Part shown: positions 1 through 10,700 of the stretch, piece by piece
How positions within the stretch are numbered: the first letter of the stretch is position 1
Layout: every line of letters begins with the position of its first letter
Origin: Chromera velia
Taxonomy: Eukaryota > Sar > Chromeraceae
Direction: 5' to 3'
Assembly: GCA_018398765.1 (NCBI GenBank)
Contig: JAHBMJ010000483.1
Span: forward strand, 1-30,160
DNA length: 30,160 nt
Notes under the pieces: model-generated
Seen by the model: only the letters and a program-made list of their open reading frames with translations
Databases searched by the model: none
Told to the model about the DNA's origin: nothing
Made by a program: the position numbers and the translations under genes

Positions 1-252
1 GAGGGACTCCAAGAGTCAAACTGAGTCATTCAACCAGCAGAGAGACCATCTAGAAGATGCGGAGACCACTCAGCCCAGGCACTAGTAGGCACTCAGGCTG
101 CCAGGAGTCATCATCGATGAAGGCAGGCAGGCATGCAGACAGGGAGGGACTCCAAGAGTCAAACTGAGTCATTCAACCAGCAGAGAGACCATCTAGAAGA
201 TGCGGAGACCACTCAGCCCAGGCACTAGTAGGCACTCAGGCTGCCAGGAGTC
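1..252. repeat. 109-bp perfect direct repeat, two copies
   Basis: Positions 1-109 and 144-252 appear identical, with a period of 143 bp and a 34-bp spacer. The spacer contains gcaggcaggcatgcagac-like purine-rich sequence. The first copy begins exactly at the window edge, so the array may continue upstream. It has no terminal inverted repeats and no reading frame that I recognise. It is probably a local tandem duplication or satellite unit. Confidence 0.9.
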
Positions 253-275
253 GAGGGTGCCGTGACGGTCACGAC

Positions 276-1632
276 CCTCAAGGGCCCCGGCGCTTCAAAC
301 GGAGTCCCGGCCCCATCGCCGCCGTCTCTGCCGGGGCCTTCAGCGTCACTCTGAGAGAGACGGGCGGTCAGGTCGGTGGCATTGACCGCCTCGTCGTTCG
401 GGGGGGGAACTGCAGAGAGAACGCCAATTTGATGGAGGCAGCAGGGAAAGAAAAAACGGGCCTGGAACCACAAGCCTGAAACGAGCCGTTCTTCCTGCAG
501 TTCTGCTCTCTTTTTTCGTTTTTCTCTTTCAAGTGAGTAAGCGGGTAAGCAAGCATAATAGACAGTATCAATGTGGAGAAGCTAGGGGGACCGACAGTAC
601 AGAACTGAAAGGCCTCCAACAAGCCCGACCGACCGAGGTGAACGCGACAGCAGCTTTCGAGTTAGCTAGGGGCCTACTTCTTAGTATTATTTCTTCCTTT
701 CTGTTTTCTTTCCGCCTTCCTTGCTGTCGCTAATGATTCCTCATTTGATCGTTTTTACTGCCCTTTTTGGCTTGCTTCGCTTGGCTCCTTTCAGTTTCCA
801 TCCTTCTCCCTATCCCGTTTCTCTCTCACCGACCTTCCTTCTGTCCTCCGTCGCTCCGCCCAATTTTTCGCTCTTCCTGTCTTGCCTGGTCTCACTTTCA
901 GACAAGTAGAAGCAGCTACGAAGAAGACATGACAGATTAAAGGTGCACAGCAACTAGAAAGGGACAGAAAGAGAAAGACAGACCGACCTTCTAGAGAAAG
1001 AGACATCGTCAGCAAGAAGGCAAACTTCGAAGACAGACTCCCATACGACCTCACGAGCACATGAGCATCAGTGCCGCCATCCCACCGGAAGACGACTCTC
1101 GACTGATCGGCACACCCGTCATCATTCTGCCCTTTGCACTCGCACTTGGAGGCGTCAGAGGCACCCGTCAGCCCTGCCAAGACCCCAGCACAGTATCCAT
1201 CTGCACGTAATCAGTCAGACGGTCATTCGGGACACAATGGGCAGAGCGGGAAGGGAGGGCTGTCTCAAAGGAAAAAAGAGAGGGCGGAAGCGAAAAGAAG
1301 CAGGTTAATCGAGACCCACTCCTCGCATTGAAAGCTGCAATTTGTTTAATTTCTTCTCTCAGCCCTCCCGAGCTCCACCCTCACCTGACAGTCGTATTAG
1401 CACACGTGTCCACCTCAACCGCCCAAACGGGGCAAGCGGAGGCACACGGAATGTGAACCACACACCACGAGAAAAAGAGCTGCCTCCACAGGAACTAAAG
1501 CCTCCGTCGGCGGTCGCACCGTAGAGGCTTCCCCTCCCATCTTTCCTCCCGTCTCCGTCTCCTCGATTGAGAATCTGTCTGTCACGTTCAGGGCTCCCCG
1601 GATTTCGTCGTTCTCGGGGGCTGCAGGGGGGA
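276..1632 (-). other. Possible exons of an unidentified minus-strand gene
   Basis: Three open segments on the minus strand are each bounded by a plausible acceptor (pyrimidine tract plus cag) and a GT donor: 1632-1520, 1173-1050 and 409-276. The middle one reads SKCECKGQNDDGC followed by SRVVFRWDGG, a Cys-rich extracellular-type pattern that weakly recalls CxCKG-type repeats of secreted proteins. The outer two share a similar motif, ENDEIRGALNVTD and PNDEAVNATD. I cannot link the exons with certainty or find a start or stop. They may be parts of a gene that continues beyond the left edge, or chance open frames. Family assignment is a guess. Confidence 0.25.
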
Positions 1633-1679
1633 CTGCACAGAGGGGAGGGAAGGAACAAATCAAGAAGAGGGGCATTACC

Positions 1680-2703
1680 CACCTGAGATGGCTCGAGGGA
1701 GACCTCTCGAAGAGACGGATGGGAGCTAGGATGGGAGCGAGGAGCGCACCTAGGAGTGCACGCTCATCTGATTGAATCCCCCCCTACCCCCCCCAGAGAA
1801 GCAAAGGAAAGACAAGAGACAGAAGGAAGAGCAAGAAGATGCCTGAAGATCCGAGTCGACCGACCGGAGATACCGCCAGGCACTTCAGGTCCCCCCAGAC
1901 ACGCAGGAACACGAAGAAGGAAGAATAAAATACACGTGAAGCACGTCATCCCTTCAGCGGAGCAAGAGCAAGACGTGATGTACTTCAGCTCTTTCCCTCT
2001 CTCTCTCTCTCCTGTTTTTCTTGTGGTGATCAGAAAAGGGCAGAGGGGCACTCTGTGGCGACTGTGGAGTCTGATGGGAGACCGCAGATGTGTGGACAGA
2101 AGGAGACGGGAACGCGCACGGCGGGAGACGGCTCTACGCTCCACTTTTTCCTCGTGAGTATTGGCACACAAGTGCAGAAGTTTTCCCGTATTGTGGGGCA
2201 GTGCGGTGTCTTTCGAGACGTACGCATGCCGAATATTCGGCTGTATCAGACGGCAGCATTGAGGGGATTGAACCCGGGATTCAGCGGCAGAAGCCTGGAG
2301 ACGGTAGCTCGATCCCGGAATGGTGCATGGTTAGGGCCGGAGAGTTCGCACGGAGTGCGTCACGCATAGATCGGCGAGCTGCGTCTCGACGGAGACGGCA
2401 CGGAGACGGTTTGAATTCGCACATTATTTGTTCTGACTTCCCTGCTTGTTTTTCTTTCGACTCCAAACTTATGAAGATGTATTATGGATGTATACATCCA
2501 CTTGCATTCTGTGGTTGTTTGGCGATTTTAGCCGGCGATTTGGATTCATCCTAGTGACGGAGAGACTGTCAAACACTGTTTGGAAGACCGTAAAGAAGAA
2601 GATCGAAACTGAGCGTCTTCACTTCTACATTTCTTCGCCTTCTGCTCAGTTCTCAAGTTGAAGTTCTGTTTTTCTTTTGTGACACCTTGTCGGCTCTATC
2701 GCC
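1680..2703 (+). other. Non-annotated upstream stretch with one weak exon candidate
   Basis: About 1 kb lies upstream of the CobW gene, with purine-rich runs near 1790-1850 and a (CT)n tract near 1991-2012. A possible plus-strand exon runs from after gatcag at about 2035 to a good gtgagt donor at 2154. Its open frame contains GHSVATVESDGRPQMCG, but it has no recognised family and no linked exons. It could be a 5' untranslated exon or a chance frame. I see nothing else I can support. The stretch should contain the CobW promoter, but no clear core element is visible. Confidence 0.2.
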
Positions 2704-4440
2704 ATGACCGCACAATCGTCTGAAGTGCCTCAGAAATTGCTCCCAGTGACCGTACTTTCCGGTTTTTTGGGTGCAGGCAAAACCACGTTACTGAAACAAA
2801 TTCTTCGCAATGCGGGGGACAAAAAGGTGGCTGTGATTGTGAATGACATGGGGGAGATAAATCTAGACGCGTCTGAAATTGCCAACTCCCGTCTAATCCA
2901 GGAAGAAGCCAAAATGGTGGAGATGCACAATGGCTGCATCTGCTGCACGCTCCGAGGCGATCTTCTGAAAACCGTCAAGGCTCTGAGCGAAGAGAAGGTC
3001 TTTGACTTTCTCGTGATAGAGTCTACTGGAATCTCTGAGCCCCTCCCTGTGGCACAGACCTTTGTCATGGATGTGGATGAGCTTGAGGCAGACTCCCAGA
3101 CCGTTCCTGAGGGACAGCCTCAGGCTGCTGATGCAGAGGGTGGCACTGCACAGGCACAGGTGGGCCCTAAGGAGTTGAGGTCCCTGTCTCTGTTTGCCCG
3201 TCTCGACACCATGGTCACCGTAGTAGATACCTTGAACGTTTATGACGTGCTGGGCAGTATCGAGACCCTAGCTGAGAAGAACTCCACTAGCATGTTGGGA
3301 AATTGTGGGGGTCTGAAGGGTATTGAGGGAGGGAAAGGGGGGGGAGGGGAGAGTCAGGGAGAGGGGGAAGAAGTGGACGACCGCACCATTGCCCAGCTGA
3401 TGCTTGACCAGCTCGAATTTGCGAATGTGATTATTTTGAGCAAAGCCCACCTGGTCAAAAGTGCCCTGATCATTCGGGAGATCCGCTCTCTCGTGCAGAA
3501 ACTCAACCCCGCAGCCAAAGTGATAGTTCCCTCCGAACCATTTTTCAGGGACGTGTCCCTAGATGCTCTCCTGAACACTCAGCTGTTCGATATGGAGAAG
3601 GCTCAGATGTCCGCAGGGTGGTTGCGGGAGTTGCAGAAGACGATGGTGGGGGGTCCAGGCCACACCCCCGAGACGGAAGAGTACGGAATTTCGTCAGTGG
3701 TGTTCCGAACGAAAGAGAAACCGTTCCACCCCGAGAGACTCGTGAGGGTCCTCACGGGGTTTGGGAACTACTCGACTAGCGTGGCCGCGGGGAACGGAAG
3801 GGGGGGGGTGCGGGGAAAGGGGCCGGCCATGATCCAGCCTGGACCTCCCTCGGGGGTGTTTGCGGGGGTTGTGCGGGCCAAGGGGCGCATGTGGGTCGCG
3901 AGTGCGAACGCGTTCCCTGTTGCCTTCCAAGTCGCAGGGAGGCACGTGAACCTGATCCCTGAACAGCGGCCGTACGTTGCCGCCATCCCCCGGGCCGACT
4001 GGGACGAGGAAGACAAGAAGAAGCATGAGTACCTAGCCTCCCACGATGCTTGGCACCCTGAGAATGGTGACCGTGACACCTCTTTGGTGTTTATCGGCAT
4101 CGGTCTCGACAAGGCCCGAATTTTGACGACTTTGAAGGTGGCACTGCTCACCGACAAAGAGATGTCGGGGGGTGTTTCTGAATGGAAAGAGATGAAGGAT
4201 GTTTTCTTTGGGGGTCTGTACTTTGATCTCGAGTCCAGTGCTGAGCGCTGGTTGCAGACGACCACAGAAGCAATTTTGGCAAAGATGAAGTCGGAGATGC
4301 AGCCTGGGAAGGAATTTGACGAAGAAGGAATGCGGCGGATGATTCGAGACAGACTCGTCTCTGTACACGGCAACAGCAACTCTGCAGAGGGAAAGGAAGA
4401 GGGGGGGGAGAAAGGGAGTGGCGGGGCCGGTCTGAATTGA
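2704..4440 (+). CDS. CobW/COG0523 family GTPase (zinc-chaperone type)
   Basis: This is a single uninterrupted 578-codon frame. It encodes a P-loop GTPase of the CobW/P47K (COG0523, ZNG1-like) family, whose members use GTP binding to load metal, usually zinc, into client enzymes. Seen: a Walker A GFLGAGKT at residues 20-27, a CxCC metal-binding motif GCICC at about 77-81 followed by LRGDLL, and ESTGISEP at about 106-113. The typical CobW C-terminal domain starts near YGISSVVFRTKEKPFHPERL and ends near FIGIGLDKARI. It is longer than the usual 320-420 aa because of low-complexity inserts: a Gly/Ala/Glu linker around 125-155, a Gly-rich loop around 200-225 and a Gly/Glu-rich tail. The expected NKxD base-recognition motif is replaced by SKAH in LSKAHLV. 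The N-terminus has no obvious signal peptide, so it is probably cytosolic. The first ATG sits immediately before the conserved fold. Family call is firm; client and metal are inferred. Confidence 0.96.
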   Translation: MTAQSSEVPQKLLPVTVLSGFLGAGKTTLLKQILRNAGDKKVAVIVNDMGEINLDASEIANSRLIQEEAKMVEMHNGCICCTLRGDLLKTVKALSEEKVFDFLVIESTGISEPLPVAQTFVMDVDELEADSQTVPEGQPQAADAEGGTAQAQVGPKELRSLSLFARLDTMVTVVDTLNVYDVLGSIETLAEKNSTSMLGNCGGLKGIEGGKGGGGESQGEGEEVDDRTIAQLMLDQLEFANVIILSKAHLVKSALIIREIRSLVQKLNPAAKVIVPSEPFFRDVSLDALLNTQLFDMEKAQMSAGWLRELQKTMVGGPGHTPETEEYGISSVVFRTKEKPFHPERLVRVLTGFGNYSTSVAAGNGRGGVRGKGPAMIQPGPPSGVFAGVVRAKGRMWVASANAFPVAFQVAGRHVNLIPEQRPYVAAIPRADWDEEDKKKHEYLASHDAWHPENGDRDTSLVFIGIGLDKARILTTLKVALLTDKEMSGGVSEWKEMKDVFFGGLYFDLESSAERWLQTTTEAILAKMKSEMQPGKEFDEEGMRRMIRDRLVSVHGNSNSAEGKEEGGEKGSGGAGLN

Positions 4441-5139
4441 GTGCTGCCTGCCTGCGAGCTTCGACGCGAGCAGCTGGAGAGGTTCTGATTGAGTTTGCAT
4501 CATTCTAGCTTGACAGAGACCTCCCCTTCCCCTTTTCTTCGTTCGGCCTTCACAATCTTGCCTCCCTTGTGCGTGCGTGAGGTGATGGTGATGTTGGTCT
4601 GAACCTTTTTTTGTGACAGTTGACAGTCTCCTTTCCGTCTTGGTGACTGCGGCATAAGTGTGCGTACCTTGAGGTGCGCCAGATTTGTTTAGGTTTTTTG
4701 GTGCATGCCTAGAGGTGCTCCGAAAATGTGCAGCTTTTTTGTGTTACCTTTCTTCTTGCCGTCTTCTCTCTCGATCGCCGGTGTGCATGCTGGGAGGTGC
4801 TGTTCCCTTGTGGGGATGCTCTTCATGATCGACGCGTCCTTTTGCTGCTCGACAGGCACAATGGAGGTGCAGTTGCTGGAGCGATGTACATGCCTTTCCG
4901 TTTTCTTTTTCCCTTCCTTCCTTCCGTCCTTCCTTCCTTCCTTCCTTCCTTCCTTCGTTCCTTCGTGCGTTCGTTCATTTCTTCGTTTCTTTTCTCTTTT
5001 ACTGTCTTTCTTTTTTTTTTTTTTTGCGTTTTCGGTCCAATCGTTCCTTCTTCTGAGTCGCTCTTTTCTTCAGTGACTCTTCTCGAGTATTTTGTTGTCA
5101 ATTCTCAAGTTTGTTTCCTTGGTTAATTATGGTATGATT
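4441..5139. other. 3' flank of the CobW gene, pyrimidine-rich
   Basis: This stretch follows the CobW stop codon. It is T/C-rich on the plus strand and presumably holds the 3' UTR. The open frames here encode only Ser/Phe/Leu-rich low-complexity strings from the CCTT and T tracts and are not genes. I see no RNA gene. Confidence 0.5.
4911..4976. repeat. CCTT microsatellite
   Basis: An imperfect (CCTT)n tract interrupted by CGTT/CGTG variants. A T-rich run (about 15 T near 5010-5025) follows. Confidence 0.95.
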
Positions 5140-5900
5140 TCTGATCATCCACGACAATGCCAGTGACATTGAATGCAAGTTGAGGCACGGTTATAGGTAG
5201 CAATAGACCATCGAATACAAATACAATTATACGTGTATGTAATATAAAGTAGAATCTCAGTGATCATCTCACGCGCATCATGATCCTTTTCTATTTGCCA
5301 AAGTGTGATCTTCAAGTTTCTAAACACTAAAATCCTATGTATAGACTCATTGCATGTAGAATCAATGGTTAAATGATGATGATATCATGGTAATTAATTG
5401 AGCCGTTCACATTTTAAATTATGATTCGTAGAATAAGATAGGCTAAGATATGTCACCACGGTGTACATAGTGACAGTACACTCTCCATCTAGTGTACACT
5501 TTAAGTTTCCCATTTAAAAACAGAAAAGTGCTATAATATAGATATAAATTACCTATAGAATGTGCGCTGGGTAGATTCCTGGTAGAATGATATTTAATGC
5601 ATTCAATAATCCCGGCAGAAGAATATTTAATGTATAATTCAGATATATAGAGAGATACATTTCTTACATCTAATTAAATGTTTTGAAAGTAGAACTTCGA
5701 ACAACACAAAATTTATATGGCTTACTAGTGTATGGCTATACTTGCTAATGATAAATTTCAAACAAAAATTTAAATATAATCGGAAAATCCGGTCTTTGTA
5801 TCAAATTTCCAAGTTACGATCATAATTAATGACTTTTTTCTTTTTGTTTTTGATGCTCACCCAGATCTAGACCCATCTAGACCCTGATGGCGATCCAAAT
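5140..5900. other. AT-rich intergenic island
   Basis: This stretch is clearly AT-rich compared with the flanking genic DNA. It has many short stops in all frames and no recognisable gene. Near 5460-5505 a GTGTACATAGTGACAGTACAC-like partial palindrome repeats the motif tgtac. The segment 5900-6152 that follows also holds several tgtac motifs (5908-5950) and nothing I can call a gene. It may be degraded mobile DNA, but no ends or coding remnants identify it. Confidence 0.6.
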
Positions 5901-6152
5901 AAAGATGTACAGCGGTGTACGCCATATATCGCCTAGTACATCGATGTACATCGCAACCTTCTCGAAACTTCCGAAGAACCGGTCACCTTGAGAACACTTT
6001 CCACTGCTTGCACACACGAGGAGACTTCACTTTTCACTACACGTCAAATCACATGGCAACATGTATGATCCAGACACATGACTGTATCACGCCGAGTCCG
6101 AGTCGTCTGCACTGACTCCACCTACACTGCCACGCCTACCTGGATCCCTCAG

Positions 6153-7550
6153 TTACTTAGATTCAGTCTTCGCAAGCGCTGCATTGACTATCTTTCTCAC
6201 GGATTCAAAAGAAGTTGCAAGCCTGAGGCCGCTCTCAGGGTCCCAGCTCGTGTGCAGTCCTACAAGCTCCCCCCCTGTCTCTGTAAACAGAGGAGCCCCC
6301 GAGTGACCCCAATAGGTCCAGCAACTGTGCCCAACCTGGAACGCAGTAAGACCCTCAGTCCCCCTCCCCCCTTTTGTCTGCAGTCTCCCAACAGACACGT
6401 GCCACACGGGGGGGACCACCCCCAGCTCCCTCTCCCTGCTGGAGGAGGACTCGAGGTCGATGTTGCTGGGATTCCCCACACACACGAGACGGGACTGGTC
6501 TTAGGGAGCGGCGGTGGCAACAGTGGCAGCCGGGGGAAGAAAAAGTCCGGACTCGGGAAAGAGGGGGGAGACGGGGGGGGCCTCTGTCAACTGTGCCTGA
6601 ATTTGGAGTGCTGCGATGTCGGCATCGTCATCAGCAAAGACACACACAGCGAGGTAGACGGACCCGTCAGGGGGGAAGACTACCAACTTCCTTCGTCCCT
6701 CTCTTTTGGGCACCACTCTTTCCCGTGGCTCTGGCTCCTTCTTTTTCTTTTCCACACATTTTTCATTCTTTGGTTTTCTTTCACTTTCCGAGTCAGACGA
6801 AGATTCTGAGCTAGACTCAGAATCAGAGTCGGAGTCAGAGTCTTCGTCCTCTTCCTCATCGTCGTCATCATTTTCCACCACATGAGCAGCAGTCAAGATA
6901 ATTCCATTCCCGACATGAACCCCCGTCCCACCCCCTGCCTGTGCAAAGTGACAAGTCGCCCCCAGAATCGGACCTTCCGCCAGCCCTTTCACCCAGTCGT
7001 ATATGTCGGTGTCTGCTGGTGCTCTCCAAAACTGTCGCCTCTCGACAAACTTTAAAGGGCGGGCCGCGATCCCTTCAGCGAACAGGTGGCGAATCTCGCT
7101 GACCTTCTGTCCTCCTGTCAACGTTCTGGTCCTCCTCAGTGATTTCAACAGAAAGATCAAAGGGCTGATCACAGATGAGCGAAGCCATTGTGCTGCTGCG
7201 GTCTTGCTCGCTCTAGCACAGAACACCCACTTATCCTCGTGCTGCAGATAGATCTGGGACTCTCGATCAGGTCCTATCAAATGGGCAAGGACGCTCCTGA
7301 GCTCGTTAAGGGAATGGTTCCGAAGGATCCAATCGTGCACTGCAGAGCATACTCGCTTGTCCTTTGGGTCCTTGGAGTGAGCCTCTGGACTCGGGCACAG
7401 CTCCACACATTTCCGAACAAGGTCAGTCAGTACAGACACACTTGATGCGGCTTCAGAGGCTTTCGGGTCGACAAGCCCGTTCGCGCCTTCTCTTCCTCGT
7501 TTTGCCATGCCGGAGGCACAGACAATCTGACAGGGAAGCCAGCACAGCAA
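6153..7550 (-). CDS. Trypsin/HtrA-like serine protease with acidic insert; TAA probably intronic
   Basis: The minus-strand frame starts at 7550 or, more likely, at the second Met at 7508 (MAKRGREG). It encodes a chymotrypsin-fold serine protease. Catalytic residues visible: His in GNGIILTAAHVVEN, Asp in DDADIAALQI and Ser in WGHSGAPLF, followed by LVGLHTSWDPESG. About 170 uncharacterised residues precede the protease domain. Directly after the His motif comes an extreme Asp/Glu/Ser run and then a Lys/Arg-rich stretch, so the catalytic domain is split by about 60 disordered residues. The frame meets TAA at 6503-6501 and then continues in the same frame to TAA at 6155-6153. A GT...AG segment, 6572-6495 on the minus strand, is pyrimidine-rich, 78 nt long and phase 0. 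Removing it deletes the stop and joins QLTEAPP to SRLVCVGNPS, giving about 425 aa from 7508. The donor gtctcc is weak, so a pseudogene or assembly error remains possible. Confidence 0.8.
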
Positions 7551-7909
7551 AAGTCACTGCCTGCGTGAATGAAGATCAGTCATGAAGAAGGGACATGAGC
7601 ATGGTATGAATTTTGTGTTGGGCGCGCAGCGAACTAAACACTATACGCCCCCGGAAAATATACGCGCGTTTTCGGCCCCGGAAACTGAGCTCGCGTCCTC
7701 GGCGGGCCCCGGCATGCTCCGTATCGATACGTATAGGCGTGCGGCAGCTCTGCATGTGCCGGGGCCCATGCAGGTCTTTTAATACGCGTGTGCATGCATG
7801 GCCCTCCGCGCGAGCTGAACCGGTTGGGCCGGGACGCAATTCATGCACACCGATACAGAATCGTATTACAGATCCGCAGCATTCACAAACTGCATGTGTT
7901 ATACTACCG

Positions 7910-7941
<32 letters not shown>

Positions 7942-8268
7942 GAATATATATATATATATACATATATAGGACTGCATTGTCTGTTCGAAGTTGACTCTGA
8001 ATGATCAATCTGCATGACAACCTACATTCAAATGAAAGTTCCTAGACAGTAGTAGAGGCGAGAGGCACGAACAGCCCACCAGCACAGAGTTTACGATAAC
8101 AGAAGACACAGGGGGAGTCGCAATTGTGGAGCTACAAGCCTTGCTTCATGCATTTGTGTGGTCAAGTGCCCATCGCAAGGGTGACCTACACCTACACATA
8201 CACCTGAGTTTCTGATTGATTGTGCGGCTTGAGACAAAGGAGAAGAGATACTCTAGACATCGACAAGA
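7551..8268. promoter_or_regulatory. Divergent intergenic region between protease and RCC1-IQGAP-like genes
   Basis: About 720 bp separate the 5' ends of two divergently transcribed genes, so it must hold both promoters. The section 7615-7830 is CpG-rich, with gcgcgc and ggccccgg motifs, and is followed by the microsatellite at 7910. No TATA-like element can be assigned with confidence. No RNA gene or ORF of note is present. Confidence 0.45.
7910..7968. repeat. (CA)n(TA)n microsatellite
   Basis: A run of CA dinucleotides passes into alternating TA, broken once by gaa. The TA part is self-complementary and could form a cruciform. Confidence 0.95.
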
Positions 8269-10700
8269 ATGACAACTCAAGTGACAGATTCATTCGATCC
8301 CTACTCACTCACCAAGGTAGCATGCGGCCTGAACCACACTCTCGCAGTTGGCCTCGCTGATTTTGACGTAGACGATGCCGCAAGTGCCTGGGCAAAGACG
8401 GATCTGTATGCCTGGGGCAAGCCCTCTCTGTTCATCGGATGCGACATCAAGGTTGACAACAGAACGTCCAAGGTGGGGAAGGACACGGAGATAGGAGGGG
8501 CACTGAAGTCGCCTGTCCCTCTGGAGAGGTTCAAGAAGAGCCACGTGTTCACCGTTGCTTGCGGGACTCACCACTCAGTAGCGGTAGAGAGGAAGAAGAA
8601 GGGCAACCACTTTGGAGGCAGGGTGTTTGCCTGGGGTCTGGGGAACAGAGGCCGACTCGGGTTCTCGTACAGGGACCAGGCGGACGGGGAGGAGCCAGAG
8701 GACAAACAGTGGTACTCCAAGGGGCCTAAACTGGTGAAGTTCAAAAGAACAGAGGCACACCTGTACATTGCAAGGGTGACCTGCGGGTCCGACCACACGC
8801 TGGCTCTGTCTGAAGACGGCAGATTGTTCTCCTGGGGGGTGGGGGCGTTTGGGGCTCTGGGAACAGGGAAGACCGAGGATGTGCACTACCCTGTGCAGGT
8901 AGGTGAGTGGGCACCTTAGTTGGCAAATTGCGGGGCTGTCCGTCCATTGATTTTTGTCGTCTCTCTCTTTTTTTGTGTGTTTTGGTTTTCTTTTTCTTCT
9001 TTTGAGGACAGCAACTTGTGTCTGCTGTTCCTACGAGGCATGGTTTCGACCAGGATTCTTGTGAATGAGTCATCAATGATGCAAGCTTGACTCTTTGTTG
9101 ATTGGAAATTCTGTCAAACTGCAGGTGCACATAGGAGAGGACGAGCGGGTTTTCCACGCTTCTGCCGGAGCGAAGCACTCGATTGTGTGCACGCGGAAGG
9201 GCCTGTGCTTCTCTTGGGGACACGGGGCCAACGGGCGGCTGGGACTCGGGCACTCACGCAACGTGCTGGAACCCGAAATGTTAGAGAGCCTCAGACACAA
9301 ACCCGTCAAGTTCGTGGCAGCAGGGGAGTCCCACAGCGCTGTGATTGGAAGGGCCGGGGACGTTCTGACTTTCGGAGCCGGGACTTACGGAAGGCTGGGT
9401 CATGGGGAGGACTCGGACTCCCCTGTGCCTAGACAAATACTAGGACTAAAGGAGGAGGTGATTGTGCAGGTAGCATGCGGGACTTTCCACAATCTTGCGC
9501 TGACCCAGGGAGGCAAGCTGTTTGCATGGGGGTCTGGTGCTCCCGTGGGAATCGGGGGGGGTTCCGACTCTGTGGTCGTGGGCGTTCCGCAGCAGGTTGG
9601 TTTTTTGGCCTCTTTGGTCCCGTTTGTCTGTTGACAATTAGTGCCTTCTGAGTTACTGTGAGCGAGAAGGGGGGTTCCATTTGTGTGTGCTCTCTGGGGG
9701 GAGAATAGGGAAGAGAGGACCTGCTTTGGTTGAGGCATGGGTGGCTTTTGAGTTCAGCAGGGAGTGTGAAATGAGAGGGGTTTCTTCTGAACTGGTTTTT
9801 CTTTGTGTGGTGGTGGTCCGTTAAATCATTCTCTTTTTTTCGTCGGTTTCTTTCTCTTCAAGGGCAACGGTTCTACGATAAGATGATTGTGCACGCGGTT
9901 TGAAGCATGCACCCTTGAGAACTGATTGTGTGATGGAAGGCCTGCTCTCTTTCATCTCCGCTGTGCTCATTGCTCTGACCCTTCAGGTCGACTCTCCATA
10001 CGTTTACTTTCATATTATTTTTTGCATTTTCTTTCATACAGAATAAGAAAATTCTGTATGAAAGAAAATGCATGCATTGCTCTGACCCTTCAGGTCGACT
10101 CTCCATACTTCACAGACAAGATTCTCCAGGTACGTGAGTGAGCCTTCTCTTCAGGTTTTGTTCACTGATATGGAGCATTGGAGAGTGCTCCTTTCTTTCT
10201 TGGAAAGATTGTCCTTTCCAGCCAGGGAAGCAGGTGCGAGGTCCTCTCGTCTGTTCTCGTGTCTTCTTTTCGTGGTAAATGGAAGAGAACTGTTTCTCCA
10301 CAGATGCATGGGTGCCCTCATCACGTACAAAGGAGGGGGGGTTCTCTCTGGTGTCAATTTGTTCAAGTTGCTCGGGTGTTGGACCACGTGCGTGCGTCAA
10401 GTGAATTTTCTCGAAAGAAGGAACGTCCCCAGCCGGGACTCTGTTTGAATTTGCGATGCAACTGCGAGAGAGCAAGGAGGTGTGAATGGTTCCCTGTGAG
10501 AATTGCATACAGAAAAGAAAATAAATGAGGGGATTACATTGCAGGTGGCCTGCAGCACCTACCACAGCGTCGCTCTGAGGGCTGACGGCACCATTTTGGC
10601 CTGGGGCATCTCGGGAGGGGGGCACAGACTGGGCCTGGACAGGGAGGGCAACGAGTGGACACCCCAAATCATCCCAGAGCTCCGAGACCTAGGAGATGTG
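8269..10700 (+). other. RCC1 propeller 1 (repeats 1-7) of the large gene
   Basis: Exons 1-4 encode seven RCC1 repeats of the form (V/I)xCGxxHxxA followed by Gx(L/V)(F/Y)xWGxxxxGxLG. Blade cores seen: DLYAWG, GRVFAWGLGNRGRLG, GRLFSWGVGAFGALG, GLCFSWGHGANGRLG, GDVLTFGAGTYGRLG, GKLFAWGSG and GTILAWGISGGG. RCC1-like propellers bind chromatin, GTPases or membranes depending on the protein. The function here is not shown by the sequence. Exon 3 is a 36-nt microexon (VDSPYFTDKILQ). Confidence 0.93.

Noticed and set aside
4705..5126. Plus-strand frames with Phe/Leu/Pro/Ser repeats
   Set aside because: Low-complexity translation of the CCTT and T tracts.
6078..6814. Plus-strand frames of 146-243 codons opposite the protease
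   Set aside because: They are antisense to the protease, whose catalytic motifs are clear on the minus strand.
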